From Bacteroidota bacterium (GTDB lineage: Bacteria; Bacteroidota; Bacteroidia; Bacteroidales; JACABE01): a stretch of 64,000 nt of DNA. Positions 35,683 to 45,311 of the stretch are shown piece after piece. The position numbers and the translations under genes were made by a program. Within the stretch, counting starts at the first letter, position 1, and each line of letters opens with the position of its first letter. The notes under the pieces are model-generated. The model was not told the origin of the DNA. It was given only the letters and a program-made list of their open reading frames with translations, and did no database searches. The stretch is from assembly GCA_026391675.1 (NCBI GenBank), contig JAPLDQ010000013.1, positions 27,369-91,368 of the forward strand, written 5' to 3'.

Positions 35683-36393
35683 TTATGTTTCTTTTTTAAT
35701 TGGTTTGGAAAAGACTACAACATTATATATCATAGCTTCATAAACCCATAAATTTCCTACTTTCTTTTCGGATATAAGTATTCTGGTGGAAGTGCCAAAT
35801 TTACCATCACCTTTTCTTAATATACTCCGATTGTGAGGAGGTGAGTTCTTGTAATCATAAAATAGACTAAGATGTAGAAACATTTTGCCTTTGCTTTCAT
35901 TCTTTTTTATTACTTTTAATACAATGTCTTTTCCCGACTGAATTCGGTTATACTCTTGCCAATAAAAAACCAGCTCCTGCATAATTTCACCATTTCCTTC
36001 CAATCCCTCTGTTACATTAATTTGATATTTATCAGGATAATTGGTTTTAGGTTTGGTAAAATACATGGGGTTCCCAAATAATTCCTGATGTGCTCTGTAA
36101 TCCCCTGGAATATAATCAAATATTGAAAACAAATCCTTTCCTTCTTCTAAGTTTGTTTGAATAACATCTAAATAATAGTCTACTCTGGATTTAGCAAATA
36201 AATCCAAAGAATTATTTCTTTCCAGATTATTTAATACTGTTTGAACATATAATTTTAAACAACTATCCAGCATATCATTAGTGTATGGCAGGCTGTATCT
36301 ATAAAAGATTTGTGATTGTGCTGTCCCCTTTACAGAAATCATTGTCATTAAAATTATTAAAATAATGACAGCCTTTTTGACTATATTTTTCAT
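35683..36393 (-). CDS. secreted hypothetical protein, 236 aa
   Basis: It has a typical signal peptide (a basic start, a hydrophobic run of about 16 residues from VIILIILMTM, cleavage probably near residue 25 after TAQ), so it is exported. The mature part has no recognised domain. It starts 6 bp after the AAA+ ATPase gene, so the two form an operon. A decayed copy of its 3' end lies at 33683-33865 on the far side of hipBA. Function unknown. Confidence 0.65.
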   Translation of the reverse strand: MKNIVKKAVIILIILMTMISVKGTAQSQIFYRYSLPYTNDMLDSCLKLYVQTVLNNLERNNSLDLFAKSRVDYYLDVIQTNLEEGKDLFSIFDYIPGDYRAHQELFGNPMYFTKPKTNYPDKYQINVTEGLEGNGEIMQELVFYWQEYNRIQSGKDIVLKVIKKNESKGKMFLHLSLFYDYKNSPPHNRSILRKGDGKFGTSTRILISEKKVGNLWVYEAMIYNVVVFSKPIKKET

Positions 36394-36399
36394 ATTTTT

Positions 36400-38073
36400 T
36401 TAAGCTATTAATTTATATCCAATTGATTTAATTCCTTTATTTCGATAACTGCACTCATCTTTAACTAAATTGATTAAGTAGTCATCAGAATTTATATCTT
36501 CTGAAATTTCCAGTATCGAATTTATCAGGAATTTCTTTTTTATATTATAAATCTGACCTCCGCTCAAATCGTAATTATTGCTTATTTTTAATAGCAGTTC
36601 TTCATTTACTTCAGAAAACTCATTTTGTAAAATTCTATATGTAGTTTGTTTATCTGGTAAGTCAAATTTTAATTTATATAAAATCCGTCTGTCAAATGCC
36701 TCATCAAAATTTTTCTCAAGATTAGTGGTTGCGATAAATATTCCTGTAAAATCTTCTAATTCCTGTAATATTATGTTTTGGATTGTGTTCATCATCTGAT
36801 CTGTAGAACTGGTTGTTTCTTTTCGCTTACCAATTATTGCATCTGACTCATTAAAAAGCAGTATTGGTGATGTGTCAAAGTGTTTTAATGAGAAATAATA
36901 TTCTTCGAACACTTTTTTAATATTTTTTTCTGATTCACCTACCCACATGCTGCGAATTGCCGAAATATCAACCATTAGCAAAGGTCTGTTTGTTTTTAGT
37001 GATAGTTGCCTGGCAAACTCGGTCTTACCAGTTCCTGGAAATCCATAAAACAAAATGGTTAATCCTGGTTTTAACCCCTTTTTAGTTAAATTCCTGCATA
37101 AAATGTTGTAATTATCAAAGGAAAGTCTGTTTTCAATATTAATTAGTTGTTCATTTAGATTATCATTAAAAAAAAGTTGCTGAGGCGTAATTTTTTCAGG
37201 CTCTATCAGCGTACAAAATTTAACTTTAAATGATTGTTTGGTGCTCATAACTTTACTATCCCCAATCAATTCAGTTACTTTCTCTGTAAGTCTGACACAT
37301 GACAGATCTGCAAATACAGGATATATATATTCAATATATGCATCTTTAAAAAGTGCACTCTTTTCATTAATAATACCTCTTTTTACCTTTAGATATAATT
37401 CAGATTTTGAATAATAGAAGAAACTCAGATTTTCTTCAAAATTTAATTCTTTTAGACCATGCTGATGTTCTGAACACATATATACAAGTATTAGCTTTTC
37501 TTCATCTAACAATTTTTTATTAGATAATATATTATTTACTAATCCATAATTTTGATAGTTTTTTAGATATTCTATCACAACTTCTGTTAACTCATTATTT
37601 CTAAATTCATCCATTATAGTAATTATATATTTACCAATTTCAATCAACGACTCATTTATATCATTAACTTTTCTTAGTTTGAGCATTTTCTTATTGTTCT
37701 TCATAACAGCATCAATAATAAAATCCAGGATTAAATATTCGTCTGAAATGCTGCTGTGTTTTCTTACCAATGTCTTTAACCAGCCCTTTTTTCTTAATAT
37801 TTTGATTTCGGTTTGAATATAAATTCTTTCTATAGGCGTTAATCCCATTCTTTCAGTTATTTTATTTACCGACATAGGTTCACCAATAAGTTGCTTAAAG
37901 ATCATCACACAAAAAAGGACAGCCATTTTTTCATTTATTTCAAAGAAATTCTGTATTATTTTCAGGTTGGACAGATGTTCTTTCCGATTATTTTCACTTG
38001 AATAAATATCAGCATGGGAATTATAAATATTACTGATTAAATCTACGATGTCGTATTTTAAAGTTTTCTTCAT
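36400..38073 (-). CDS. AAA+ ATPase with N-terminal winged-helix-like region, 557 aa
   Basis: The first ~300 residues are helical with a winged-helix-like segment (SVNKITERMGLTPIERIYIQ). A classic AAA+ module follows: FYGFPGTGKTEFA (about 341), Walker B LLFNESDAI (about 404), sensor 1 IATTN and arginine finger FDRRI (about 460). It most resembles free-standing AAA+ proteins of the FtsH/katanin-like clade that remodel partner proteins. An Asn stands where the first Walker B Asp is usual (FNES), which is common in this subgroup by my recall. It is paired with a secreted protein 6 bp downstream. Confidence 0.8.
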   Translation of the reverse strand: MKKTLKYDIVDLISNIYNSHADIYSSENNRKEHLSNLKIIQNFFEINEKMAVLFCVMIFKQLIGEPMSVNKITERMGLTPIERIYIQTEIKILRKKGWLKTLVRKHSSISDEYLILDFIIDAVMKNNKKMLKLRKVNDINESLIEIGKYIITIMDEFRNNELTEVVIEYLKNYQNYGLVNNILSNKKLLDEEKLILVYMCSEHQHGLKELNFEENLSFFYYSKSELYLKVKRGIINEKSALFKDAYIEYIYPVFADLSCVRLTEKVTELIGDSKVMSTKQSFKVKFCTLIEPEKITPQQLFFNDNLNEQLINIENRLSFDNYNILCRNLTKKGLKPGLTILFYGFPGTGKTEFARQLSLKTNRPLLMVDISAIRSMWVGESEKNIKKVFEEYYFSLKHFDTSPILLFNESDAIIGKRKETTSSTDQMMNTIQNIILQELEDFTGIFIATTNLEKNFDEAFDRRILYKLKFDLPDKQTTYRILQNEFSEVNEELLLKISNNYDLSGGQIYNIKKKFLINSILEISEDINSDDYLINLVKDECSYRNKGIKSIGYKLIA

Positions 38074-38267
38074 ATATTTGATATATAAATATTTAAGTAT
38101 TGTTTTTTTATTAATATTAGGACATAAAATTCTTTCCCTTAGTTTTGCTAAAGCCCTTTTTAAATAATAAAAATTGTGAAAAATGGATGAATTACATTGC
38201 TAAGTTAACATCAGATTACAGGAATAAAAAATATTTTGATATTATTTTCATTGCTATTTTTTGGTCA

Positions 38268-39200
38268 TTATAAATCAAGTGCGTTTTTAATGAATAATGC
38301 TCTTGGATTTTCGCCTCTTGTTTCATTGTATGCTAAACAACAATATGAAGGTATTCTAATAATATTTTCTCCAGAATCATTTACTAATACATAATTAACC
38401 CTATTCCCAAGAATTGAATTGGGAATTATTTGTACATTAATATAATTGTCAGTAAGATTTAATTGTAAAGGATTCGGAATCAATAATTGGTTTAATCCTA
38501 TTCTGAAATTCAACAAATTATTTATATTTTCTGGTATATTTAAAAATGTTGCTATTTTGTGACTGATAATTGGAGGAGCAATCAAACAAGCGTTAGGATT
38601 AATATTTTTAAAATCCATAGCAAATAAGCCTCCTCTATGTATACTTACAATTCGATTTGTAATGCAGTAAATATTATTAGGATTATTAAAAAAACTCAAT
38701 GTTACACCAACTTTATTTAACAAATTTCTTAAGTCTGTTGTATACTTAATTGCAAAAGGAAATAAATCCAAAATTAACACTCCATTGGAAGCCAAATTCA
38801 ACAATCTGCTTATGGAATTCATTCCTATAGGATTAATAGTAAATGCTCTTAAAGGAGCAGTAATATATCCACCGCCCTGTATATTTGCATTATAAATATA
38901 CGTAATAGTATCAACTTCGATATTTTTGGGCGCAGCCTCTGCAATTAAAATATATTTAATTTTTGGGACCTTAGAAAGTTTTAAGTTTCCATTATTATTA
39001 ATAAAAGGATGGTCGTAATACCAGTGAATTGGTTGGTTAACTCTATTATTTCTTGAATTAAAACCACGAAAAATATCAAGATAATCTTCAAACATATTTT
39101 CCCTAATAATGTATTGATAATAATCAGGGATTAATATTCCTCCAACTATAGGTGCAAAATTATCTTCCCATAATCCATTGTATTCTGCTAATGTTAACAT
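38268..39200 (-). CDS. hypothetical protein, 310 aa
   Basis: A soluble protein with no signal peptide. The motif YILIAEAAP (about residue 85) followed by GVLILDLFPFA (about 148) is distantly reminiscent of the GEAPG strand and following strand of uracil-DNA-glycosylase folds. I hold this only as a weak idea, since no catalytic residues could be placed. It is the last gene of a three-gene minus-strand operon, 73 bp after the 612-aa gene. The gap 38074-38267 shows nothing. Confidence 0.55.
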   Translation of the reverse strand: MLTLAEYNGLWEDNFAPIVGGILIPDYYQYIIRENMFEDYLDIFRGFNSRNNRVNQPIHWYYDHPFINNNGNLKLSKVPKIKYILIAEAAPKNIEVDTITYIYNANIQGGGYITAPLRAFTINPIGMNSISRLLNLASNGVLILDLFPFAIKYTTDLRNLLNKVGVTLSFFNNPNNIYCITNRIVSIHRGGLFAMDFKNINPNACLIAPPIISHKIATFLNIPENINNLLNFRIGLNQLLIPNPLQLNLTDNYINVQIIPNSILGNRVNYVLVNDSGENIIRIPSYCCLAYNETRGENPRALFIKNALDL

Positions 39201-39273
39201 AATAATTGATTTTAATTAAACAATATTTTTTTAAAATATGTGATACTTTAAACATTCAATAAAACCATATTTT

Positions 39274-41112
39274 TTAAATTTGTGGTTCTAAATAAGGCAA
39301 TAATTCAAACAAAGTACATCTAATTCTTTCACACATTTGTTTTATTTCAGGATTTAAAATTAAATTTATACAATGCCAATTTTTAATTTCTTCTATTTCT
39401 CCATTTTCACTAAATCTAAAAATTGCATGTTTGATAATTTCAAAATCACTGTGGTATATTAAAGGTAAAAATTGAATTGCTTCGCCTGAGGATTTCAAAG
39501 CATTAATAATTATTTCTCTATTGTTTTTGTATTCTTCAGGTAAATATTGTATCAGTTCTCCATCTCGGGAAACAACAACATTCCATAATTCAAAATCAAA
39601 AATATCATTAAAATTATTTAACCGAGCAACATATTTACAATTATATGGGTTATTTATAATTGCTACCCGAATAAATTCTATCGGTAAATCCCTTCCTATA
39701 AAATACCTTAAATTCATTCCTTTTTGTTTTGTCAAAATTGCTTTTATATAATTTTGATTTTGAGCAAGCTCAATCTTTATGTTTTCAGGAAGAAGAACGA
39801 AATAATATCTAAAAAAATCACTTCTGAATAAAAGCAAATCATCAAATGTTGCCCTTACATCTTCAGGATAATTTGATATGTATTTAACAAGCTTTTTACT
39901 TATTCCTTTAAAATTCTCATCAGAATGATGATGATGATTTTCCCTTCCACTTGCTTCGTCACCAAGCCAGTTACGTACAATTTGTATTATAAATTGAATG
40001 TCTAATCCTAATTCATCTGAACAATAATTAAAAAAGGATGGCTTTTCCCTCACTATAAATTCTATCCAGTCCCTATTATTTGAATGATAAATCGTATATT
40101 GAACTAAAGATTCAAAAGGACTATTTATTACATATCTTGTATCATGATCTAAATCAATCTCATATTGAAAAAATACATTAAAAATATTTTTGTTATCTGA
40201 AGCATTATGAATTAATGCATTAACCCAGCTCCGATATCTCACATCATATCCTTCTTCTTCTAATACAATTGATTTCATTAACTCTAATAAACTATCAGAA
40301 TCAATACAAACTTCTAAAAAGTCAACACCTGAGTCCTCAAAATCATAGGCTCCTGCCATTTTAATTAAGTAATTATATTTTCTGAGCTGTTCTTCATTTA
40401 AAAAATTTCGGAAGTATTGTAAACAATTTACGTTTTTAATTCCAAAATGTTGTTTTGTAATTTCCACATAATTATCTTCTTCTATCTCATTACCTTCACT
40501 TAATTCTACTCGTATTTCAGGAATAATTTTAGGATTTCCCAAAAATGCTGCATCACAAACATCAATATCACTTTTTAAATTATCTGATACAAATTGGATG
40601 GCATCGCCATTCTCTGTCACAGCTATAATAACAAGATCTTTATTGTTTTTAATTTCATCACTCATGTGTTGAAGTTGCCAACCATCTTCTGAAAGAAACC
40701 TTGCCAGATCGCTATATTGAAGCATTTCATTATTGTTAAGCGTTTTAATCTCTTCAGTATTTTCTATTCCCCATTCTTCATAGTTTTCATTAATATTAGA
40801 CTTACGCATACGAAATGGTTGCAAAACATCTGAATCATCTTTTTCAAAACAATTATTAATAAACTTTTTACTATCAGTATAACCTTGATTAATGAAATTA
40901 AAAAATTCAGGACATATATTGCTGTCAAATAGCACATCTTTAATAAATTTAATGTCTAAAAAAAGGTTATTTTCATGAAAGATATTAAACAAATCTTTAT
41001 CCTCATATATTCCTTCTAAAGAAATGAAATATGCTATATTATTATAATATTCCTGACCTCTTGGAATTTGATTTATGATATCTAATAATCTGTTTTTTTG
41101 ATCCTCTGTCAT
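39274..41112 (-). CDS. DUF4116-like repeat protein, 612 aa
   Basis: It contains repeats of about 50 residues of the DUF4116 type, for example NKDLVIIAVTENGDAIQFVS (about 148), and near the C terminus NREIIINALKSSGEAIQFLP and DFEIIKHAIF (about 545). The middle is helical, with a chance His run (HHHH). Such repeats form helical solenoids for protein binding; the partner is unknown. The gene starts 21 bp after the 181-aa gene and belongs to the 41679-38268 operon. Confidence 0.65.
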   Translation of the reverse strand: MTEDQKNRLLDIINQIPRGQEYYNNIAYFISLEGIYEDKDLFNIFHENNLFLDIKFIKDVLFDSNICPEFFNFINQGYTDSKKFINNCFEKDDSDVLQPFRMRKSNINENYEEWGIENTEEIKTLNNNEMLQYSDLARFLSEDGWQLQHMSDEIKNNKDLVIIAVTENGDAIQFVSDNLKSDIDVCDAAFLGNPKIIPEIRVELSEGNEIEEDNYVEITKQHFGIKNVNCLQYFRNFLNEEQLRKYNYLIKMAGAYDFEDSGVDFLEVCIDSDSLLELMKSIVLEEEGYDVRYRSWVNALIHNASDNKNIFNVFFQYEIDLDHDTRYVINSPFESLVQYTIYHSNNRDWIEFIVREKPSFFNYCSDELGLDIQFIIQIVRNWLGDEASGRENHHHHSDENFKGISKKLVKYISNYPEDVRATFDDLLLFRSDFFRYYFVLLPENIKIELAQNQNYIKAILTKQKGMNLRYFIGRDLPIEFIRVAIINNPYNCKYVARLNNFNDIFDFELWNVVVSRDGELIQYLPEEYKNNREIIINALKSSGEAIQFLPLIYHSDFEIIKHAIFRFSENGEIEEIKNWHCINLILNPEIKQMCERIRCTLFELLPYLEPQI

Positions 41113-41133
41113 ATTTAATAATTTTTTAATTGA

Positions 41134-41679
41134 TTAATAATCTGTTTTACTAAAAAGAATTCTTATTTCTATATCAACATCATCGTCCATTTCAACATGT
41201 AATTGGCTGAGAATTTTATTAAATTTAGCATAATTATGATCATAATACTCTTTAAAATCTTTGATTATGGTTTTATTACTATTTTCTTTCTGATAAAACT
41301 CAATATATGGTAAAGCATAGAATCTATCTAATAGGAGAATATTTTTACCAGACAACATGATAATTGCTTCACGTTTAGTTAAATCATCATTAAAATCAGG
41401 AAAAAAATCTTTAATGATCTTTTTCAGGCATTTATCCGACTTTATGCTTTCATTTAAATTTCGAAAAATAAAGCCCTGACTATCATAGTCTTTCTCTATT
41501 AGAGGAACTAAATAAATTATTTTTAATGACTTGTTTTTAGTAAAATCATGATTATTTTTAAAAAAATCGTAATAATTATTTATCCATTCATTTTCATATT
41601 TTTCAAGATCTTTATAATAAAAAGGATTTGAAGCACTCTTTTTCATTAAATGAAAGCTATTTAAAAATACTAAATTCAT
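41134..41679 (-). CDS. hypothetical protein, 181 aa
   Basis: A soluble, charged protein with no recognised domain. It is the first gene of the operon that continues with the DUF4116-like and the 310-aa proteins. A TAATATTG element at about 41722 on the minus strand could serve as a weak promoter. Confidence 0.55.
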   Translation of the reverse strand: MNLVFLNSFHLMKKSASNPFYYKDLEKYENEWINNYYDFFKNNHDFTKNKSLKIIYLVPLIEKDYDSQGFIFRNLNESIKSDKCLKKIIKDFFPDFNDDLTKREAIIMLSGKNILLLDRFYALPYIEFYQKENSNKTIIKDFKEYYDHNYAKFNKILSQLHVEMDDDVDIEIRILFSKTDY

Positions 41680-41848
41680 AATAAAAAAAATTAATAGTAG
41701 GATATTTATTGTGCAATATTAATGTACAACTTCAACTATAAAAAATATTTTCAAAAAATATTTTGCATATATCTGATTTTCTAAGATATAAATTTTAAAT
41801 TCTCTATTATTTATTCTGATTTTAAACCGTCATTTTAATTTTGAACTT

Positions 41849-41868
41849 TAGTGTCTTCGATGACACTA
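41849..41868. repeat. hairpin TAGTGTC-TTCGAT-GACACTA
   Basis: A perfect 7-bp stem with a 6-nt loop in the 401-bp gap between divergent operons (41680-42080). No T-tract follows, so it is not a standard terminator; it may be an operator or an insertion scar. The gap also contains the promoter at 42032-42039 and otherwise nothing identifiable. Confidence 0.35.
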
Positions 41869-42031
41869 ATGAATGATTGAAATAAAGTGATTTAAATTCG
41901 CTTAAAAACTTTCGAATTATATAAATAAAGACAGGTCAATGAACTCAATATAAATAAGCTATTATTTATTTAGAATCATTATTATTAGCAATTAGTAGTA
42001 GACATATTTAACAATATGCTTTTTATTATCT

Positions 42032-42039
42032 TACATTTG
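42032..42039 (+). promoter_or_regulatory. promoter -7 element TACATTTG
   Basis: TACATTTG matches TAnnTTTG. A TTTA (42007-42010) stands where TTTG is expected, 21 bp upstream. The leader to the nuclease ATG at 42081 would be about 35 nt. Confidence 0.5.
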
Positions 42040-42080
42040 TATGCAGATATATCGTTAAAAATAAAACTAAAACTAAAGAA

Positions 42081-43070
42081 ATGGAAAAAGAATCAAAGGA
42101 AAAGAAAATTATAAGAGGAATCTCCAAAGACTTCTCAGAAACATTCAAAAAAAGTGAGCTATATAAACTTTATGAAAAACATAAAGATGAATTATTTATT
42201 GGAGTACGTAATAATTATCTGAATTTATATTACAATTGTGATAATATTGCTAAAATTAATTACACAAAAAGTTCTGTTTATTGTGAAATAGATAAATACT
42301 ATTTAGACGGGATACATTATAAGAATGAAGATAAAGAAAAACGTTTTAAAATAGAGCCATATAAAATCTGCGAGCAATACGAAGAAATTAAAAAAAATAG
42401 CAATGCTAAACTAACTTTTGAAAAAAAAGCCCAATCTAAGCTGGTTTTATTGAACAATGGAAATAAAGAATCTATTTGGTTTTGCATTGACGTTGAATAT
42501 ATTAAACAATTCAAAAATCAAAAAGAGAAAGATAAAACCGATTTTAACGGTCGATTTGATATTATAGCACTTTCTAAAGAAAAACCTCACAAGGTTGCCT
42601 TGATTGAGCTAAAATATGGCAAAGGTGCAATAGGTGGTAAAAGTGGGATTTATAAACATGTTAAGGATTTTAACAAATTCTGTGATAAAGGCTTTTTTGA
42701 AGGACATTTGAAACAAGAAATTATTGAAATTATCAAAAGTCAAAAAGAACTTGGAATATCTGTACCATTTGAATTACCCAACGAAGTTGATGTATTAACG
42801 CCTGAATTTTATTTTATTATATTGGATAATAATGCAAAAACATTAAAAGCAAGCACTCCTAAACAAACATTGGCAGGCTATCTTTTCAAGAAACCTCGTT
42901 GGGGTTGTAAAAGATTATCAACACAATGTGTTGAGACTGAGTTTGGAGATATAACAAAGAAAAACAATAAATTTCATGCCACATTTTTGTTTTCAAAAGC
43001 AACGCTTGAAAATATTAAAATTACAGATATAATTGATGGTGTCTATGATGAAAAAATTAAACCTGAATGA
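42081..43070 (+). CDS. PD-(D/E)XK-type nuclease-like protein, 329 aa
   Basis: The core GRFDIIALS...KVALIELKYGKG gives D160, E176 and K178 in the D-x(n)-E-x-K order of PD-(D/E)XK nucleases, with a following GGKSGIYKHVKDF helix that would complete the fold. The N-terminal 140 residues are unassigned. The stop overlaps the start of the beta-CASP gene (ATGA), so the two proteins are made together. I read it as the DNA- or RNA-cutting half of a two-gene module; the substrate is unknown. Confidence 0.65.
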   Translation: MEKESKEKKIIRGISKDFSETFKKSELYKLYEKHKDELFIGVRNNYLNLYYNCDNIAKINYTKSSVYCEIDKYYLDGIHYKNEDKEKRFKIEPYKICEQYEEIKKNSNAKLTFEKKAQSKLVLLNNGNKESIWFCIDVEYIKQFKNQKEKDKTDFNGRFDIIALSKEKPHKVALIELKYGKGAIGGKSGIYKHVKDFNKFCDKGFFEGHLKQEIIEIIKSQKELGISVPFELPNEVDVLTPEFYFIILDNNAKTLKASTPKQTLAGYLFKKPRWGCKRLSTQCVETEFGDITKKNNKFHATFLFSKATLENIKITDIIDGVYDEKIKPE

Positions 43071-44362
43071 ATCTAACAATACATAGAGGAACAAATCAAA
43101 TAGGAGGTTCTGTAACTGAAATTGAAAGTGATGGGTATAAAATTTTTATCGACTTTGGCGAGCAGTTGCCAGGGGCTGAGAAAAAAGAATTAAAACTGAT
43201 TGATGGTTTGACTTGTGGCGATGTTTCAAAAAGTGCGTTATTTATAACACATTACCACGGTGACCATATTGGGAAAATTTGCGATACTCTCGATGATTTG
43301 CCAATATTTGTTGGAAAAACTACACTTGAAATTTTCAAATGTCTTGAAAGCAGATTATCCTATATTCCAGACCCAAGCGAATCAGAAAAACACAAAAGAA
43401 TTTTAGAACGTATTAAAACTATAAATACTTTTGAGAAATTGCAAAAAATAAAAATCGGAGGAATTACCGTTACACCCTTGTTTGTTGACCATTCCGCTTT
43501 TGATGCCTATATGTTTATTATTGAAGCTGATAATAAAAGAATACTTCACACAGGCGATTTTCGAGGACATGGCTTTAGAAGCAAAGGACTAATTCCAACG
43601 CTTGAAAAATATGCAAAAAATATTGATTATATAATTTCTGAAGGAACAAACATTCAACGTCCAAATAAACCAATACAAACAGAACAAGAATTACAAAAAG
43701 ATTTTGAATCGCTATTTAGAGACAATAAATACAACTTTATTTTAGTTTCTTCCACAAATATAGACAGAATATTCTCTTTATATCACGCCTCAAAAAACGC
43801 AAGACGCTGTTTTGTTTGTGATAGTTATCAGACGAAAATTTTAAAAATAGTTTCCGACAATCATAAGCAACATTCACCATTTTACAATATAGATTACAAT
43901 CAAAAAATAATTCCCTCAGGTCGTTTCTTTGAGTTGAATCATAAAGGGCGAAATCCATTTTCTTTTAATGGGAAATTAAAACCATATTTAGAAAAAAATG
44001 GATTTTGTATGCTTATTCGCTCAAATGAATCATTTAAGCCAATTTTAGACGAATATGCAAAATCAGACAGAACAAAAATATTTTATTCAATGTATGACGG
44101 ATATTTAGATTGTAAAAAAACCGCATTTAACGAATCGTTGTATGATTTTTTGAAGTCTTATAAAATTGTAATTAAGCATACAAGCGGACATGCTGATGTA
44201 GAAACCTTAAGGGCTGTTTTTCAAACAGTTCAGCCTAAATGTGGTATAATTCCTATTCACACAGAAGCCCCTGAAATGTTTCAAAAATTAGTTAACGTGC
44301 AAACAAATATTTTTCAGCTACAAGATGGCGATGTATTTGATTGTGATATAAAAAGAGATTAA
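43067..44362 (+). CDS. metallo-beta-lactamase/beta-CASP-like nuclease, 431 aa
   Basis: An MBL-fold hydrolase with HYHGDHIG (H62, H64, D66, H67), HTGDFRGHG (about 161) and the beta-CASP-type motifs SGHAD (about 373) and IPIHTEAPE (about 397). These are features of RNase J/CPSF-like ribonucleases. The length of 431 fits a compact RNase J-like core without the C-terminal domain. Translation is coupled to the PD-(D/E)XK gene by ATGA. Together they make a nuclease pair that I do not recognise as a named defence or toxin system. Confidence 0.75.
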   Translation: MNLTIHRGTNQIGGSVTEIESDGYKIFIDFGEQLPGAEKKELKLIDGLTCGDVSKSALFITHYHGDHIGKICDTLDDLPIFVGKTTLEIFKCLESRLSYIPDPSESEKHKRILERIKTINTFEKLQKIKIGGITVTPLFVDHSAFDAYMFIIEADNKRILHTGDFRGHGFRSKGLIPTLEKYAKNIDYIISEGTNIQRPNKPIQTEQELQKDFESLFRDNKYNFILVSSTNIDRIFSLYHASKNARRCFVCDSYQTKILKIVSDNHKQHSPFYNIDYNQKIIPSGRFFELNHKGRNPFSFNGKLKPYLEKNGFCMLIRSNESFKPILDEYAKSDRTKIFYSMYDGYLDCKKTAFNESLYDFLKSYKIVIKHTSGHADVETLRAVFQTVQPKCGIIPIHTEAPEMFQKLVNVQTNIFQLQDGDVFDCDIKRD

Positions 44363-44496
44363 TTTTGACTAAGAACGAGTGAACGTACAACCCATAGTAT
44401 AATAAATGAATATTTCATCGGTTTGCAGGAGATTGTGCCACATAAAAATTTGGAGTTGATAGGCTAAAAGCTGAAATCATTTTATTGCGATAAAGT

Positions 44497-45027
44497 ATGA
44501 AACTTCATTTTAATAAATATAAGGAGGGCGCTTTTTCAATTGTTTTCATTGACGAGAAAAAAAGTAAAGCATATAAGATTTTCAAGAGTTTTAAATATCC
44601 AACTTCAGAAAGGTGTCATTACACAGAAGAACAATTCAATACTTATAGACAAAAAGTATTCTATTCTGAAGAAGATGCTTATTAATTAATCCATAATAGT
44701 GAGTTAAGTAAATATTTCCCAACCTCCTACCCAAACAAGTCCATAGAAGCTATATTAGATATTAATGGAAATGATATTTCTAATCAATTTCTTCTTGAGT
44801 GTTGCTTAATACTCGATTTAATTGAAGGTAAAAGTTGTAATCAGAATGACCCTGTTTTAAGAAAATGCCTTGCTGAAAGTGGAGTGGAACTTGATTCAAT
44901 TTTTCATTCCTTACAAAAAATTGGTGTTAATTTTATTACAGATGCAGAATTTTTATGCAATGGTGCAGAAATAAGAATCATCGATGTAGCCACTATAGAT
45001 TTCATTAATTTTGAACCATACTTCTAA
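44497..45027 (+). pseudogene. kinase-like gene interrupted by an in-frame stop
   Basis: The first 62 codons (EGAFSIVFIDE, then AYKIFKSF, resembling a kinase glycine loop and the VAIK lysine strand) end at TAA 44683-44685. The same frame then stays open for 113 more codons to the TAA at 45025-45027, with SNQFLLECCLILDLIEG and AEIRIIDVATIDF, like the end of the same small kinase-like protein. A single point mutation, or genuine readthrough, is the simplest explanation. The full product would have about 176 residues, short for a canonical kinase. Confidence 0.6.
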
Positions 45028-45208
45028 CTGATTTAATTTCGCTATTTTGGGCTTTTTTTCTAATCCCCAATATAATTTAAAGGTGTGTAAATACTTTAAA
45101 TATATAATCTATCAGAAAGTACTTTTAAAAGGTTAGTAAAGCTTAAATAAATCTTTGTATTGGCATATTATAGCCTTAATGACAATTTGGTATATTTAAT
45201 TTTTAGTG

Positions 45209-45245
45209 TTCTGTATTTGCTTTAAATTGAAAAGGAAATACAGAA
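45209..45245. repeat. long hairpin upstream of the secretion-like operon
   Basis: TTCTGTATTT (45209-45218) pairs perfectly with AAATACAGAA (45236-45245). After one mismatch the inner CTTT/AAAG also pairs, leaving a 7-nt loop. No U-tract follows. It is about 60 bp upstream of a TATATTTG element at 45304-45311 and could be an operator. The 392-bp gap 45028-45419 contains no gene. Confidence 0.5.
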
Positions 45246-45303
45246 TGTTAAAACTTATTAATAATTATTTAAATATTTTTTAACATTTTGTAAATTTAAA
45301 TCT

Positions 45304-45311
45304 TATATTTG
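45304..45311 (+). promoter_or_regulatory. promoter -7 element TATATTTG
   Basis: It matches TAnnTTTG, but the nearest TTTG (45287-45290) is only 13 bp upstream, too close for the usual spacing. The surrounding sequence (AAATTTAAATCTTATATTTG) is very similar to that at 49131-49150, upstream of the FISUMP gene, suggesting shared control. Confidence 0.45.

Noticed and set aside
39930..39945. Histidine run as a metal-binding motif in the DUF4116-like protein
   Set aside because: A four-residue run in a non-conserved region without other metal ligands is not informative.
41849..41868. Scar of an excised insertion sequence
   Set aside because: TAGTGTC resembles the terminus at 63864, but a perfect short hairpin alone is not evidence of excision.
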